Below, in pieces: positions 6,566 to 15,205 of a stretch of DNA of 64,000 nt. A program made the position numbers and the translations under genes. Source of the DNA: Gammaproteobacteria bacterium (lineage in GTDB: Bacteria; Pseudomonadota; Gammaproteobacteria; Steroidobacterales; Steroidobacteraceae); contig JABCZO010000020.1 of assembly GCA_013289615.1 (NCBI GenBank), forward strand, positions 1 through 64,000. Direction: 5' to 3'. Positions within the stretch are counted from its first letter, which is position 1; each line of letters begins with the position of its first letter. The notes below the pieces were generated by a model that ran no database searches, was not told the DNA's origin, and saw only the letters and a list, made by a program, of their open reading frames with translations.

Positions 6566-9500
6566 ATGAGATCCGCTCTGCCGCGAGGGGCCGGCCAGGC
6601 GGGCAACCAGGAGGTGCGTTTGGCGCCGACCGCTGACATTGTTGTCGTGTATGACGTCGATGGTGTCATTACCGACTGCAATGAGATCGCTGCCCACCTG
6701 CTTGGATATCCCGCGCCGGACATCACCGGTCAGCCGATGGCGCTGATCATTCCGCCGCGCTTGCGCTCGGATCACCAGGCGCTGACGCGACGCCTGCTCG
6801 ATCGCCCGCAGGTCACCACCGTCGACACGCTGCTGCTTGCGCGCGACGGCTCTGAGGTGCCGGTACGGCTGAACGTGTGCCCCATCAAGAGCGCGGCGGG
6901 TCGGGTGATGGCGCTGTGTGAAGTCGGGCGCACCCGAGACTTCGCACCGCCGGCAGGCGCCGGCCCGTTGGCCCAGCTGGGTATCCCAGGCGCCGCGCTG
7001 TGGCGCGAGATCTTCCACGGCATGACCACCTTCGTCGGCATCATTTCGCGCGATGGCATCGTGCTCGAGGTGAACCAGGCGGCGCTCGACGCTGGCGGCC
7101 TGCAGATCGCCGACGCTGCCGGGCGGCCGGTCTGGGACACCTACTGGTGGTCATACGCCGAGGAAGCGCAGCAGCAGGTCCGTGCCGTGGTGCGATTGGC
7201 ATTGCAGGGCATAGCCGTGCATCGCGAAATGTTGGTGCGCATGAAGGGCGATCAACTGGTGGCGGTCGACTGCGTGTTCAGTCCGCTGCGCAACGGCGCC
7301 GGCCACGTGGTCGCTGTCGTCGGCAGCGGCGTCGACGTGTCGGTCCGCAAAAATCTGGAAGGGGCGTTGGGCAGGTCGAATCGCCATCTGCTCATGCTGA
7401 GTGACTGCCATCACGAGCTCACTCGGGCATCGGATGAAACTGCGCTGCTGGAAAGCATCTGCAGGGTGATTGTCGACATCGGCGGCTTTCGCCTGGCCTG
7501 GGTCGGGTTCGCGCAGAACGATGCCGCGAAGTCGGTGCGTGTCGTGGCTAGCGCGGGCGCAGATGCCGAATACCTGCAGCGGGTGCGGGTCAGCTGGGAC
7601 AGTTCGCCAGCCGGCGACGGCCCCACCGGGCGGGCAATACGCGAGCGCAGTCCGAGTGTCTGCATGCCCGTGGACGCCGATCCAGCCATCGCGCCCTGGC
7701 GCGACCACGCGCTCGCTCGCGGCTATGTGGCTTGCATCGCGCTGCCGCTGGTCCTCGAAACGCCGACCATCGGCGCGCTCCACATCTATTCCGACCGCAG
7801 CGACGCCTTCGTTGCGGACCAGGTGCAGCTGCTTGTGGAGCTCGCCGATAACCTGACCCATGGAATTTCGGCACTGCGCGCGCGTGCCGAAAATGAGCGC
7901 GCCCAGGGCAAATTGCAGCTGTTCTGGCACCTGTTTGACAAGACCCGTGACCTGATCTACATCGCGGAGGCGGCCGCAGGGCGCCTGGTTGACGTCAACG
8001 AAACCACCTCGCAGCGGCTGGGCTATACGCGTGATGAGTTGTTGCAGCTGAGCGCCGCCGACATCTCATCGGGAGGCCCGGATCAACCCTGGCCGGAACG
8101 CGTGCACGCCGCACAGAGTTCGGGGCCGCTGCTGCGCGAGGGGATTTATCGGTGCAAGGACGGACAGGTGTTCCCGGTCGAATTCAGCACCAGCTTCGTC
8201 GAGTACGGGCATCGCGGCTACCTCATCGCGCTGGCGCGCGATATCACCGAGCGCCGGCGCTTCGAAGAGCAGACGGCGCATTTCACCCGCGTGGTGCGAA
8301 TGCAAAGCAGCATCAACGCTGCGGTGCTGCGCATCCGTGACCGCGACGATCTGCTTAGGGAGGCCTGCCGTGTCGCCACGCAGATTGGCGGCTACGACTA
8401 TGCCACGCTCTGGATCGTCGACTCGGACGGCCGGATTGCGCGGCCGCTGTTCACCTCAGGCTCAGAGGTGGACGGCCCGGAAAATCAACCGTTGCCGCTC
8501 AGCGATGGCGACGAGCCGGACGCGAGTTTCACCAGCCAGGCGCTTCGCACCGGCGAGCTCACGGTTTGCAACGATCTCGTAGCTAGCGGACCAGCAGCCA
8601 TGGCGCACGAGGCGCTCGCCAGCCTGGGATACCGGTCGCTGGTGGTAATACCGCTGGTACTGGGCAGCTGGCGGCGCGGCGCGCTGATGCTGGCCTCGCG
8701 AACGCCGAATCTCGTCCGCGACGAGGAGGTGCTGCTGCTACAGGATATTCGCGCTACCCTGGCACTGGCACTCGAGCACGAGGAGAGCGCGGGCGTTGCC
8801 GAGTATCTGGCGTCATTCGACTCGCTGGCGGGTCTTGCCAAGCGGGCGCTGTTTTACGAGCGCCTCGACGCCGCACTCAGGGAGCGGCCTGAACCGCAGA
8901 AGGCGCTGGCGGTGGCCGCCTTCGACATTCATGGACTGGCCAATATCAACGACAGCTTCGGCCGGCGTGTGGGAGACCTGCTGCTGCGGCAGGTCGCCGA
9001 GCGACTCAAACGCAACACCGAGAGCGAGGAGCGCGTCGGCTATCTTGGCGGCGGCACTTTCGTGATGGTGGAGCCGGGGCCGAGTGCATCCGCGGAAAAT
9101 ATCTCGACAATGCTCGCAACTGCGGTATTTGGAAGACCCTTCGAAATTGAAGGCCACGCAATTCGCGTCAGTTGCCCGGTCGGTATCGCGCGTTATCCGA
9201 ACGATGGCGAAAGCGCCGGCACCCTGGTGCACAAGGCGGAAGCAGCGCTGAAGAGGGCGAAGGATAGCGGCGAGCAATTTCTGACCTATAAAATGCAGAT
9301 GCACGGCGAGATCGCCGGGCGCATGCAGCTCGAACATAAGCTTCGAACCGCACTCGACGAGAAGCAATTCGTGCTCCACTACCAGCCGCAGCTGGATATC
9401 GCCACCGGGCGCATTCAGTCGCTGGAGGCGCTGATACGCTGGAACGATCCGGAAAGCGGACTGGTAATGCCGGGCCAGTTCCTGCCGATGCTCGAGTCCT

Positions 9501-10183
9501 CTGGTTTGATCATTCCGGTGGGCAGTTGGGTGCTGGCGCGCGCGGCGCAGGATTGCCGGCGTTGGCGAGCTCTGGGCCTGGGACCGGTGCGGGTCGCGGT
9601 CAACGTGGCAGCGCTGCAAATCCGGCAACGCGCTTTCGTCGACGAGGTGCTCAGTGCAGTCGACGGACTGAACGACGCCGGCTATGGCATGGATATCGAG
9701 ATCACCGAGTCCAGCCTGCTGCAGGACATCGATACGACCAGCCGCAAGCTTCAGGTCCTGCGTGAGTCCGGCATACGTGTCGCCCTCGATGACTTTGGTA
9801 CCGGATATTCCTTTCTCGGACTGCTTTCGAGATTGCCGTTGGACATGCTGAAGATCGACCGTTCGTTCATAAGCGGACTGCCGCTCGATCTGGCCAGCGT
9901 CGCGTTGACGACCAGTATCATCGGACTTGCGGCGGCATTCGGACTGGTGACGGTGGCTGAAGGTGTCGAGACCACCGAGCAGCTCGACAAGCTGCGCGAG
10001 CTGAACTGCGCCCAGTTGCAGGGCTACCTGTATTCGCGGCCGATTGCAACCGAGCAGATCGAGTTGCTGCTGGCGGCGCCGCTGACGTTGCCCAGCCCCG
10101 GTGGCGCCACCTCGGTTGCACGCACTGCAGTCGCAGCAGTGTGCGCTAAGCGCCGCTCCAAGCGCGACTCGAAGCGCAGTTGA
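6566..10183 (+). CDS. Multi-sensor PAS/GAF c-di-GMP phosphodiesterase (GGDEF-EAL)
   Basis: About 1205 residues. Approximate order: PAS (20-121), PAS (141-258), GAF (278-438), PAS (452-565), GAF (578-738), GGDEF-like (750-911), EAL (920-1171). The cyclase signature is degenerate, reading GGGTF near residue 828 instead of GGDEF, so this domain is probably catalytically dead. The EAL domain keeps EALIRWN (about 952) and DDFGTGYS (about 1074), so hydrolysis of c-di-GMP is the likely output. It has no membrane segment. The ATG at 6566 was chosen over a TTG at 6554; neither has a clear ribosome site. It is divergent from the KaiC/GGDEF-kinase operon, so opposing c-di-GMP enzymes flank one control region. 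Confidence 0.9.
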   Translation: MRSALPRGAGQAGNQEVRLAPTADIVVVYDVDGVITDCNEIAAHLLGYPAPDITGQPMALIIPPRLRSDHQALTRRLLDRPQVTTVDTLLLARDGSEVPVRLNVCPIKSAAGRVMALCEVGRTRDFAPPAGAGPLAQLGIPGAALWREIFHGMTTFVGIISRDGIVLEVNQAALDAGGLQIADAAGRPVWDTYWWSYAEEAQQQVRAVVRLALQGIAVHREMLVRMKGDQLVAVDCVFSPLRNGAGHVVAVVGSGVDVSVRKNLEGALGRSNRHLLMLSDCHHELTRASDETALLESICRVIVDIGGFRLAWVGFAQNDAAKSVRVVASAGADAEYLQRVRVSWDSSPAGDGPTGRAIRERSPSVCMPVDADPAIAPWRDHALARGYVACIALPLVLETPTIGALHIYSDRSDAFVADQVQLLVELADNLTHGISALRARAENERAQGKLQLFWHLFDKTRDLIYIAEAAAGRLVDVNETTSQRLGYTRDELLQLSAADISSGGPDQPWPERVHAAQSSGPLLREGIYRCKDGQVFPVEFSTSFVEYGHRGYLIALARDITERRRFEEQTAHFTRVVRMQSSINAAVLRIRDRDDLLREACRVATQIGGYDYATLWIVDSDGRIARPLFTSGSEVDGPENQPLPLSDGDEPDASFTSQALRTGELTVCNDLVASGPAAMAHEALASLGYRSLVVIPLVLGSWRRGALMLASRTPNLVRDEEVLLLQDIRATLALALEHEESAGVAEYLASFDSLAGLAKRALFYERLDAALRERPEPQKALAVAAFDIHGLANINDSFGRRVGDLLLRQVAERLKRNTESEERVGYLGGGTFVMVEPGPSASAENISTMLATAVFGRPFEIEGHAIRVSCPVGIARYPNDGESAGTLVHKAEAALKRAKDSGEQFLTYKMQMHGEIAGRMQLEHKLRTALDEKQFVLHYQPQLDIATGRIQSLEALIRWNDPESGLVMPGQFLPMLESSGLIIPVGSWVLARAAQDCRRWRALGLGPVRVAVNVAALQIRQRAFVDEVLSAVDGLNDAGYGMDIEITESSLLQDIDTTSRKLQVLRESGIRVALDDFGTGYSFLGLLSRLPLDMLKIDRSFISGLPLDLASVALTTSIIGLAAAFGLVTVAEGVETTEQLDKLRELNCAQLQGYLYSRPIATEQIELLLAAPLTLPSPGGATSVARTAVAAVCAKRRSKRDSKRS

Positions 10184-10208
10184 TCAGATTTCTGCCAGCC
10201 AGTGAACC

Positions 10209-10757
10209 ATGACAGAGGGCGAACTTCGAGGGCTGCTGCTGGAGAAGTACTACCAGCGTCGCAAGGAGCGCCTCATCGGCCTGGTGCCATCTGACTTCGA
10301 CGGCAAGCTCAACGAGCACGACATCCTGAACACTGCCGGGCAGCTGGCCGATCACGGTCTGATTCACTGGCGGCCGAACATGGGACACGGCGGCGTCGGC
10401 GGTGGCATGGGGACCATAACAGCAGCCGGAGTCGATGCCGTCGAGGGCCGGGCGACGGCGCCCATGGACATCCGTTTCTCGCACGATCGGAATCTCCAGG
10501 CGCCGGTGTCGCCCCAGGTGGCGCGGCATGATGACACCAGGCAGAGCGTCACGCTCGCGATCGAGCGGCTGGCACGAGCCATCGAACAAGCGGACGCAAA
10601 CGCCGCGAACAAGCGGGCGGCGATATTGCTGCTGCGCGCATTTCAGGAGCACCCGCTTTTGCGTATCATTGCGCAGCGCGACGCCGAGCGATTGAGCGAT
10701 GCTGGTCCGAAACCGGACGGCGAAACAGAGGACCAGACGAAAGGCGAGAGCCGCTGA
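10209..10757 (+). CDS. Hypothetical protein with winged-helix-like N terminus
   Basis: A 182-residue protein beginning 25 bp after the PAS-EAL gene, so possibly co-transcribed. The first 80 residues look like a small winged-helix unit: helices LRGLLLEKYYQRR and HDILNTAGQLADHGLI, then a glycine-rich wing (GHGGVGGGMG) and ITAAGVDAVEG. The middle is an Ala-rich helix, and the charged C-terminal tail is probably disordered. It could bind DNA or act as a protein adaptor. I know no named family with certainty. Confidence 0.65.
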   Translation: MTEGELRGLLLEKYYQRRKERLIGLVPSDFDGKLNEHDILNTAGQLADHGLIHWRPNMGHGGVGGGMGTITAAGVDAVEGRATAPMDIRFSHDRNLQAPVSPQVARHDDTRQSVTLAIERLARAIEQADANAANKRAAILLLRAFQEHPLLRIIAQRDAERLSDAGPKPDGETEDQTKGESR

Positions 10758-10771
10758 GCGATCGAGTGCAG

Positions 10772-11116
10772 ATGAAAGCCACCGCATCGGAACTTCTGCG
10801 ACAGCTTCCCGGGGAGGTTACCGAGGAATGGCCGATGGGCGAGCGCTTTATCCGCGCGCTGGCCCACGGCTCGATGTCGGTCGAGATCTACGCTCCGGTA
10901 GCGGTTGATCCGCAGACTCCGCACGATCAGGACGAGCTTTACTTCATCCACAACGGTCACGGCGTTTTGGTCATCGGCGACGCCCGATACAGCTTCGCGC
11001 CCGGCGACTGCTTTTTTGTTGCGGCCGGCGCAGAACATCGGTTTGTCGAATTCTCGCCGGGCTTCTGTGCCTGGGCCGCGTTCTGGGGACCCAAAGGCGG
11101 GGAAGCCGATGCCTGA
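10772..11116 (+). CDS. Cupin-domain protein
   Basis: A 114-residue single-domain cupin. The metal-site pattern is visible as PHDQDELYFIHNGHGVLVIGD in the first motif and FAPGDCFFVAAGAEHRF in the second, with His, Glu and the later His as probable metal ligands. Its substrate is unknown. I chose the ATG at 10772; a GTG two codons earlier (10766) is also possible. It lies 14 bp after the preceding gene and 12 bp before a second cupin gene, so the two cupins are probably made together. Confidence 0.8.
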   Translation: MKATASELLRQLPGEVTEEWPMGERFIRALAHGSMSVEIYAPVAVDPQTPHDQDELYFIHNGHGVLVIGDARYSFAPGDCFFVAAGAEHRFVEFSPGFCAWAAFWGPKGGEADA

Positions 11117-11128
11117 GCTGCAGCTGCA

Positions 11129-11491
11129 ATGAAATCGAACCCAGTACTCAAGTTCGAATCCTCGGGCGCGATTGCCGAAGAGTATTTTCTGCCGAGCGAA
11201 AAGCTGCTCGCCGGCAATCCCCGGCAGTGCGTTTGGAAGCACTACTGCGACGCGAGCGGGAAATTCTTCGCCGGTATCTGGCGCAGCGAGGTCGGAAAAT
11301 GGCGCATCTCCTACACGGAGGAGGAGTATTGCCAGATCCTGCAGGGGACCAGCATCATTGCAGACAGCGCCGGCACCGCCGTGACGCTATCGGCCGGCGA
11401 CAGCGTGATCGTTCCCAGAGGCTTCGTGGGAACCTGGGAAGTGATAGAGCCGACGCAGAAGATCTACGTGATCTACGAGCCCGGTGAGTGA
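11129..11491 (+). CDS. Cupin (DUF861/EutQ-like) domain protein
   Basis: A 120-residue protein of the cupin_3 type. The family pattern G.W....TEEEYCQIL.G, then LSAGDSVIVPRGFVGTWEV and the aromatic end IYVIYEPGE, is clear. Members of this group act in small-molecule isomerisation or as accessory folds; the two strong metal-binding histidines of the classic cupin are not obvious here. It directly follows another small cupin in the same direction. Confidence 0.8.
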   Translation: MKSNPVLKFESSGAIAEEYFLPSEKLLAGNPRQCVWKHYCDASGKFFAGIWRSEVGKWRISYTEEEYCQILQGTSIIADSAGTAVTLSAGDSVIVPRGFVGTWEVIEPTQKIYVIYEPGE

Positions 11492-11541
11492 ATACCCGGG
11501 GAGTGAAGACCTGACGTGCGCGACCTGAGGCAACTGCGGTG

Positions 11542-12021
11542 ATGTTCCTGCCTGGCATACGACTGGCGACCGCCGCCGACGCGCTGGCCATTGCCGACAT
11601 GTCCAGGGACTACATTGAACATGGGTTGGGCTGGAGCTGGACGACGACCCGCATTGCTGCCGCGATTCAGGACGAAGCAACAAATGTCGCGGTCGTCCAT
11701 CTCACCGACGACGTGATAGCGTTTGGAATCATGCACTATGGAGATCGTACGGCTCACCTGGCATTGCTGGCGGTGCACCCGATGCAGCGCCAGCGCGGGA
11801 TCGCCGCGCGATTGGTATTGTGGCTCGAGAAGTGCGCCGATACGGCCGGCATCGAACGCATCCGCGTGGAGGCCAGGTCGGATAATCCGGCCGCGATCGC
11901 CTTCTACCAGAAGCAAGGGTACGCGCAGACTGACCGGCTCGCCAAATACTACCGTGGTGTGCTGGACGCGGTGCGGTTTGAAAAGATGCTAAGGGCTCCG
12001 ATCCGCGAATCGCGCCTTTGA
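11542..12021 (+). CDS. GNAT-family N-acetyltransferase
   Basis: A 159-residue protein with the GNAT fold. Beta-strand 4 (HLALLAVHP) leads into the acetyl-CoA pyrophosphate loop QRQRGIAARL, and the C-terminal motif NPAAIAFYQKQGYAQ is typical. It transfers an acetyl group from acetyl-CoA to an amine of unknown identity in the cytoplasm. The start was set at the ATG 11542, immediately after a GTG that could also serve. It lies 50 bp after the cupin gene. Confidence 0.85.
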   Translation: MFLPGIRLATAADALAIADMSRDYIEHGLGWSWTTTRIAAAIQDEATNVAVVHLTDDVIAFGIMHYGDRTAHLALLAVHPMQRQRGIAARLVLWLEKCADTAGIERIRVEARSDNPAAIAFYQKQGYAQTDRLAKYYRGVLDAVRFEKMLRAPIRESRL

Positions 12022-12111
12022 TGTCGGGGAGCCTGTCGCGCAGTGCCAACGCACCGCTGCCGGCGGTATGATCGGCCGGAGTTCGCGCATGCAAACTGAC
12101 AGGTCATAAGG

Positions 12112-12810
12112 GTGTTTAGCGCCGCAATCTTCGACATGGATGGCCTGCTGCTCGATTCCGAGCGAGTCATCATGCAGGCGTGGTTGTCCTCGGCGCGGGA
12201 GGAGCGGCTGGTCCTGTCCGAGCCTGACTTTCTGCTGGTGGTGGGCTGCGGCGCCGAGGAGTCCCGAGCCAGGCTCAGCAAGCTTCTCGGCGGACATGGA
12301 AGATTTCAACAGGTACGCTATCGTGCTCGTGCCTAGCTGTGCGCGCAGCCCGGAGTCGTGTTTCCACTCAAGCCCGGGGCGCTGCAGCTTCTACTGCTGC
12401 TACGCCAGCGTGGCGTGCCATGCGCGGTGGCCTCCTCGACCTTTGTCGAGGAAGTGCGATGCCGGCTGGCGAAGGTCGGTGTGCTTGACTTCTTCCAGGC
12501 GGTTGCGGGCGGCGATGAGGTATCGCACAGCAAGCCGGATCCGGCGGTGTATCTGCTGGCCGCCGAGCGGCTGGGAGTGCCACCGGTGCGATGCCTGGCA
12601 TTCGAGGACAGCGATCACGGCGCCAGGGCGGCCCACGGAGCCGGGCTTCGGGTCGTGGTCGTGCCGGACCTCAAGGCGCACGAGTTCGATTCAGCCTATC
12701 TGCAGCTGTCCTCGCTCGAGGATGCGGTGGCGCACCTCGATCGCTGGTTTTCGGGTCGCGTGAATACGGCGGGTGAGGCGGCGCGGCTGGCCGACGGCGC
12801 AGCGCGATGA
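12112..12810 (+). pseudogene. HAD-superfamily phosphatase, interrupted by a TAG codon
   Basis: A GTG at 12112, preceded by AAGG, opens a beta-phosphoglucomutase-type HAD hydrolase with the catalytic motif FDMDGLLLDSE. The frame is cut by TAG at 12334-12336. The same frame then resumes as FPLKPGALQLL and carries the remaining motifs: the Ser/Thr loop VASSTF, the lysine HSKPDP, and the acidic end AFEDSDHGARAA. The distance between the two parts matches intact relatives, so a single nonsense change is the simplest reading; a compensated pair of small indels (frame 3 reads smoothly around 12290-12330) or a sequencing error is also possible. Its stop overlaps the next gene (ATGA). Confidence 0.75.
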
Positions 12811-13241
12811 GCGCGGGCAGCCATGCCGGCGGTTGTCTGTGCGGGCGCGTGCGTTACCAGGCAGGCGGCGAGGTCAGCAACCTTTGCTTCTGCCACTGCA
12901 GCAGCTGCCGGCGTGCAACCGGTGCACCGATGGTGCCATGGGCCACTTTCGCAGTGCCACATTTCTCCATCGTGCGCGGTCGGCTGGCGCTATACCGCTC
13001 CTCGCCGGACGTCATCCGGGGCTTCTGCGTGGATTGCGGCACTTCATTGACCTACCGCCGTGAAGATCGCAGCGATGAGATAGACGTGACCCTGTCGAGC
13101 CTGGATGATGCCGATGGCCTGGTGCCCGAAGTGCACATATGGGTGGAAGACAAACTGCCGTGGGTCATCATCGCCGATGGCCGTGCGCAGTTTGCGAAGT
13201 CTCGGACCAGCGTACCTGATCCGGGGAGTTTGCCGTCGTGA
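12807..13241 (+). CDS. GFA-family zinc protein (CENP-V/GFA domain)
   Basis: A 144-residue protein of the glutathione-dependent formaldehyde-activating (GFA) family. All zinc-site cysteines are present: GGCLCG near the N terminus, CFCHCSSC, and FCVDCG. Family members bind glutathione adducts, but most are biochemically uncharacterised. It overlaps the HAD gene by 4 bp before and the EamA gene by 4 bp after, so these three belong to one transcription unit. Confidence 0.87.
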   Translation: MSAGSHAGGCLCGRVRYQAGGEVSNLCFCHCSSCRRATGAPMVPWATFAVPHFSIVRGRLALYRSSPDVIRGFCVDCGTSLTYRREDRSDEIDVTLSSLDDADGLVPEVHIWVEDKLPWVIIADGRAQFAKSRTSVPDPGSLPS

Positions 13242-13672
13242 CGGACTCATGGTCGTGGTTCACCTGGGCACTTCTGTCGGCGGTATTTGCCGCGTTGACC
13301 GCCGTGTTCGCCAAGGTGGGCCTGCAGGCAGTGGATTCCGACCTGGCGACGCTGATTCGAACCGGCGTCATCATCAGTGTGCTGGCCTGTTTCGTCTGGC
13401 TCACGGGCAAATGGCGCAACCCCACGGAGCTTGGTTCGCGCACGTTGCTGTTCCTGACGCTGTCCGGGCTGGCGACCGGGGCATCCTGGGTGTGCTACTT
13501 CAGGGCGCTCAAGCTCGGTGAGGCCTCGAAAGTCGCGCCGGTGGACAAGTTCAGCCTGCTACTGGTTGCGGTGTTCGCCTACCTGTTCCTGGCCGAACGC
13601 CCGTCAACGCGCGAATGGATCGGTATAGCGATGGTTGGCGCCGGAGTCGTGGTGCTGGCGTTGAAGCGCTAA
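13238..13672 (+). CDS. Single-domain EamA-type small transporter
   Basis: A 144-residue inner-membrane protein with about five hydrophobic segments, matching one EamA (DMT superfamily) unit. The usual EamA transporter has two such units (about 290-300 residues), so this one would have to work as a dimer, as the small multidrug-resistance proteins do. The signature end, KVAPVDKFSLLLVAVFAYLFLAERP, is clear. The GTG start overlaps the GFA gene's stop. The substrate is unknown. Confidence 0.85.
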   Translation: MTDSWSWFTWALLSAVFAALTAVFAKVGLQAVDSDLATLIRTGVIISVLACFVWLTGKWRNPTELGSRTLLFLTLSGLATGASWVCYFRALKLGEASKVAPVDKFSLLLVAVFAYLFLAERPSTREWIGIAMVGAGVVVLALKR

Positions 13673-13696
13673 ATCGCCTCGGCGAGAGCGGCTGGG

Positions 13697-14281
13697 ATGG
13701 GCAAGAGCAGATTGGAAGCATTCAGCGATGGCGTCATTGCCATCCTGATAACGATCATGGTGCTGGATCTGAAGGTGCCCGAGGGCGGGCAGCTGCAGTC
13801 GCTGATTCCGCAGATCCCGCTGTTCCTGAACTACGTGCTGAGCTTCGTCTACCTGGGCATCTATTGGAACAACCATCACCATCTGCTGAATACCTGCCAC
13901 CGGGTTACCGGGGCTATCTTGTGGGCCAATCTGCACCTGCTATTCTGGCTGTCGCTGATTCCGGCGACCACGGCGTGGATGAGTGAAAACCACCGCGAGT
14001 CGGCGCCGTCGGCGCTCTACGGCGCGGATCTGCTGATGGCGGCTATCGCCTATTTCATACTCGAGCGATCGATCATCGCAGCGGAGGGACAAGGGTCGCT
14101 GCTGAAGCGGGCGATCGGCCGCGATCGCAAGGGCAAATTGTCGCCGCTGCTCTATCTTTTTGGGATTGTGACTGCATTCAGCTCACCATCGGTCTCGCAG
14201 GCAATATACGTCCTGGTGGCGCTGTTATGGCTGGTTCCGGATCGAAGGATCGAGAGCGTGCTCTCGCGCCCGAAGGACTAA
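13697..14281 (+). CDS. TMEM175-family (DUF1211) potassium channel-like protein
   Basis: A 194-residue membrane protein. The hallmark of the bacterial TMEM175 family, (R)xxxFSDGVIAI in the first helix, is present at the N terminus (RLEAFSDGVIAILIT), and five to six hydrophobic segments follow. Bacterial members form tetrameric K+-permeable channels with six helices per subunit. Its ATG lies 24 bp after the EamA gene. Confidence 0.85.
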   Translation: MGKSRLEAFSDGVIAILITIMVLDLKVPEGGQLQSLIPQIPLFLNYVLSFVYLGIYWNNHHHLLNTCHRVTGAILWANLHLLFWLSLIPATTAWMSENHRESAPSALYGADLLMAAIAYFILERSIIAAEGQGSLLKRAIGRDRKGKLSPLLYLFGIVTAFSSPSVSQAIYVLVALLWLVPDRRIESVLSRPKD

Positions 14282-14303
14282 AGGCTGTAGGCTGGGCAGT
14301 ACA

Positions 14304-14750
14304 ATGTCGCCGCAGTCGCTCGAGCAATTCCTGCATCACGAAATCCCCCTTTCCCGGGCGATGCAGGTCATGGCGGTCGACGTGTCGGCAGAGTCGGTGC
14401 AACTGTCTGCGCCGCTGGCACCGAACCTGAATCACCACGCAACCGTGTTTGGCGGTAGTAGCTGCGCGCTGGCGATGCTGGCGGCGTGGTCGTTGCTGCA
14501 CGTACGGCTGCGGGTCTCGTTTCCGTCGGCCTCGATCGTAATTCAAGGCCAGAGTATGCGGTATAGCCGGCCGATCCTGGGAACCTTTGCCGCGCGTGCG
14601 CTGCTGGCCGAACCGGCCGAGTGGCCGGCGTTCGTGCGCCTGCTCAAGCGCCGCGGCAGGGCAAGGATCACCGTCGCATCGACGCTCGACTATGCCGGCA
14701 GCGCAGCTGGCCACTTCAGCGGTGATTTTGTCGCGTTCGTCGGTCTTTGA
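14304..14750 (+). CDS. Hotdog-fold thioesterase (YiiD C-terminal type)
   Basis: A 148-residue protein of the thioesterase group found as the C-terminal domain of YiiD. It has the central hotdog helix region NHHATVFGGSSCALAMLAAW and the strand with YSRPI. It should hydrolyse an acyl-CoA-like thioester, with the substrate unknown. It lies 22 bp after the channel gene, in the same direction. Confidence 0.8.
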   Translation: MSPQSLEQFLHHEIPLSRAMQVMAVDVSAESVQLSAPLAPNLNHHATVFGGSSCALAMLAAWSLLHVRLRVSFPSASIVIQGQSMRYSRPILGTFAARALLAEPAEWPAFVRLLKRRGRARITVASTLDYAGSAAGHFSGDFVAFVGL

Positions 14751-14782
14751 AATACACTGCCGCAACACCATCCGGAGCACAG

Positions 14783-15163
14783 ATGCACAAGAGCCGATTG
14801 GCTGGTTTTATCATCGATTGTCAGACCATGGACCTGGCCGGTGCCGCCGGCTTCTGGGGCGGTGCACTCGGCATGCAGCAGCGGCAGTTGCCGTCGGATG
14901 AGGCGGACAGGTACGTGCATCTGGTCGATCCGCTGGGCAGACTGCAAATCGAGGTGCAGGCCGTGACGCATCCAAGCCGTGTGCATCTGGACATCGAAAC
15001 CGACGACATCGAGGCGGAGGTGCGGCGACTGGAGGCGCTGGGCGCCACGCGCATCGCACAGGTGAGCACCTGGTGGGTCATGGAGGCACCGACCGGCCAG
15101 CGCTTCTGCGTGGTGAGGAACAGTTCGCCGAATTTTGCCGTCGAAGCCAGGGTGTGGCTGTAG
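14783..15163 (+). CDS. VOC-superfamily (glyoxalase-like) protein
   Basis: A 126-residue protein of the vicinal oxygen chelate fold with two beta-alpha-beta units: DCQTMDLAGAAGFWGGALGM and HLDIETDDIEAEVRRLEALGA. The late strand GQRFCVVRN, where a Glu metal ligand might be expected, has lost it, so an active metal enzyme is uncertain. The ATG 14783 is preceded by GGAG at 14773-14776 and was preferred over an upstream in-frame start at 14747 that lies in the preceding gene. Confidence 0.8.
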   Translation: MHKSRLAGFIIDCQTMDLAGAAGFWGGALGMQQRQLPSDEADRYVHLVDPLGRLQIEVQAVTHPSRVHLDIETDDIEAEVRRLEALGATRIAQVSTWWVMEAPTGQRFCVVRNSSPNFAVEARVWL

Positions 15164-15205
15164 CACTCGCGTGCTGGGAAATCGCCGCGATCGGCTAGGC
15201 CGGCG

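Noticed and set aside
12334-12336. TAG as a pyrrolysine or read-through codon in the HAD gene
   Set aside because: No structure after the TAG was recognised and no pyrrolysine genes are in the window; a simple nonsense change is more likely.
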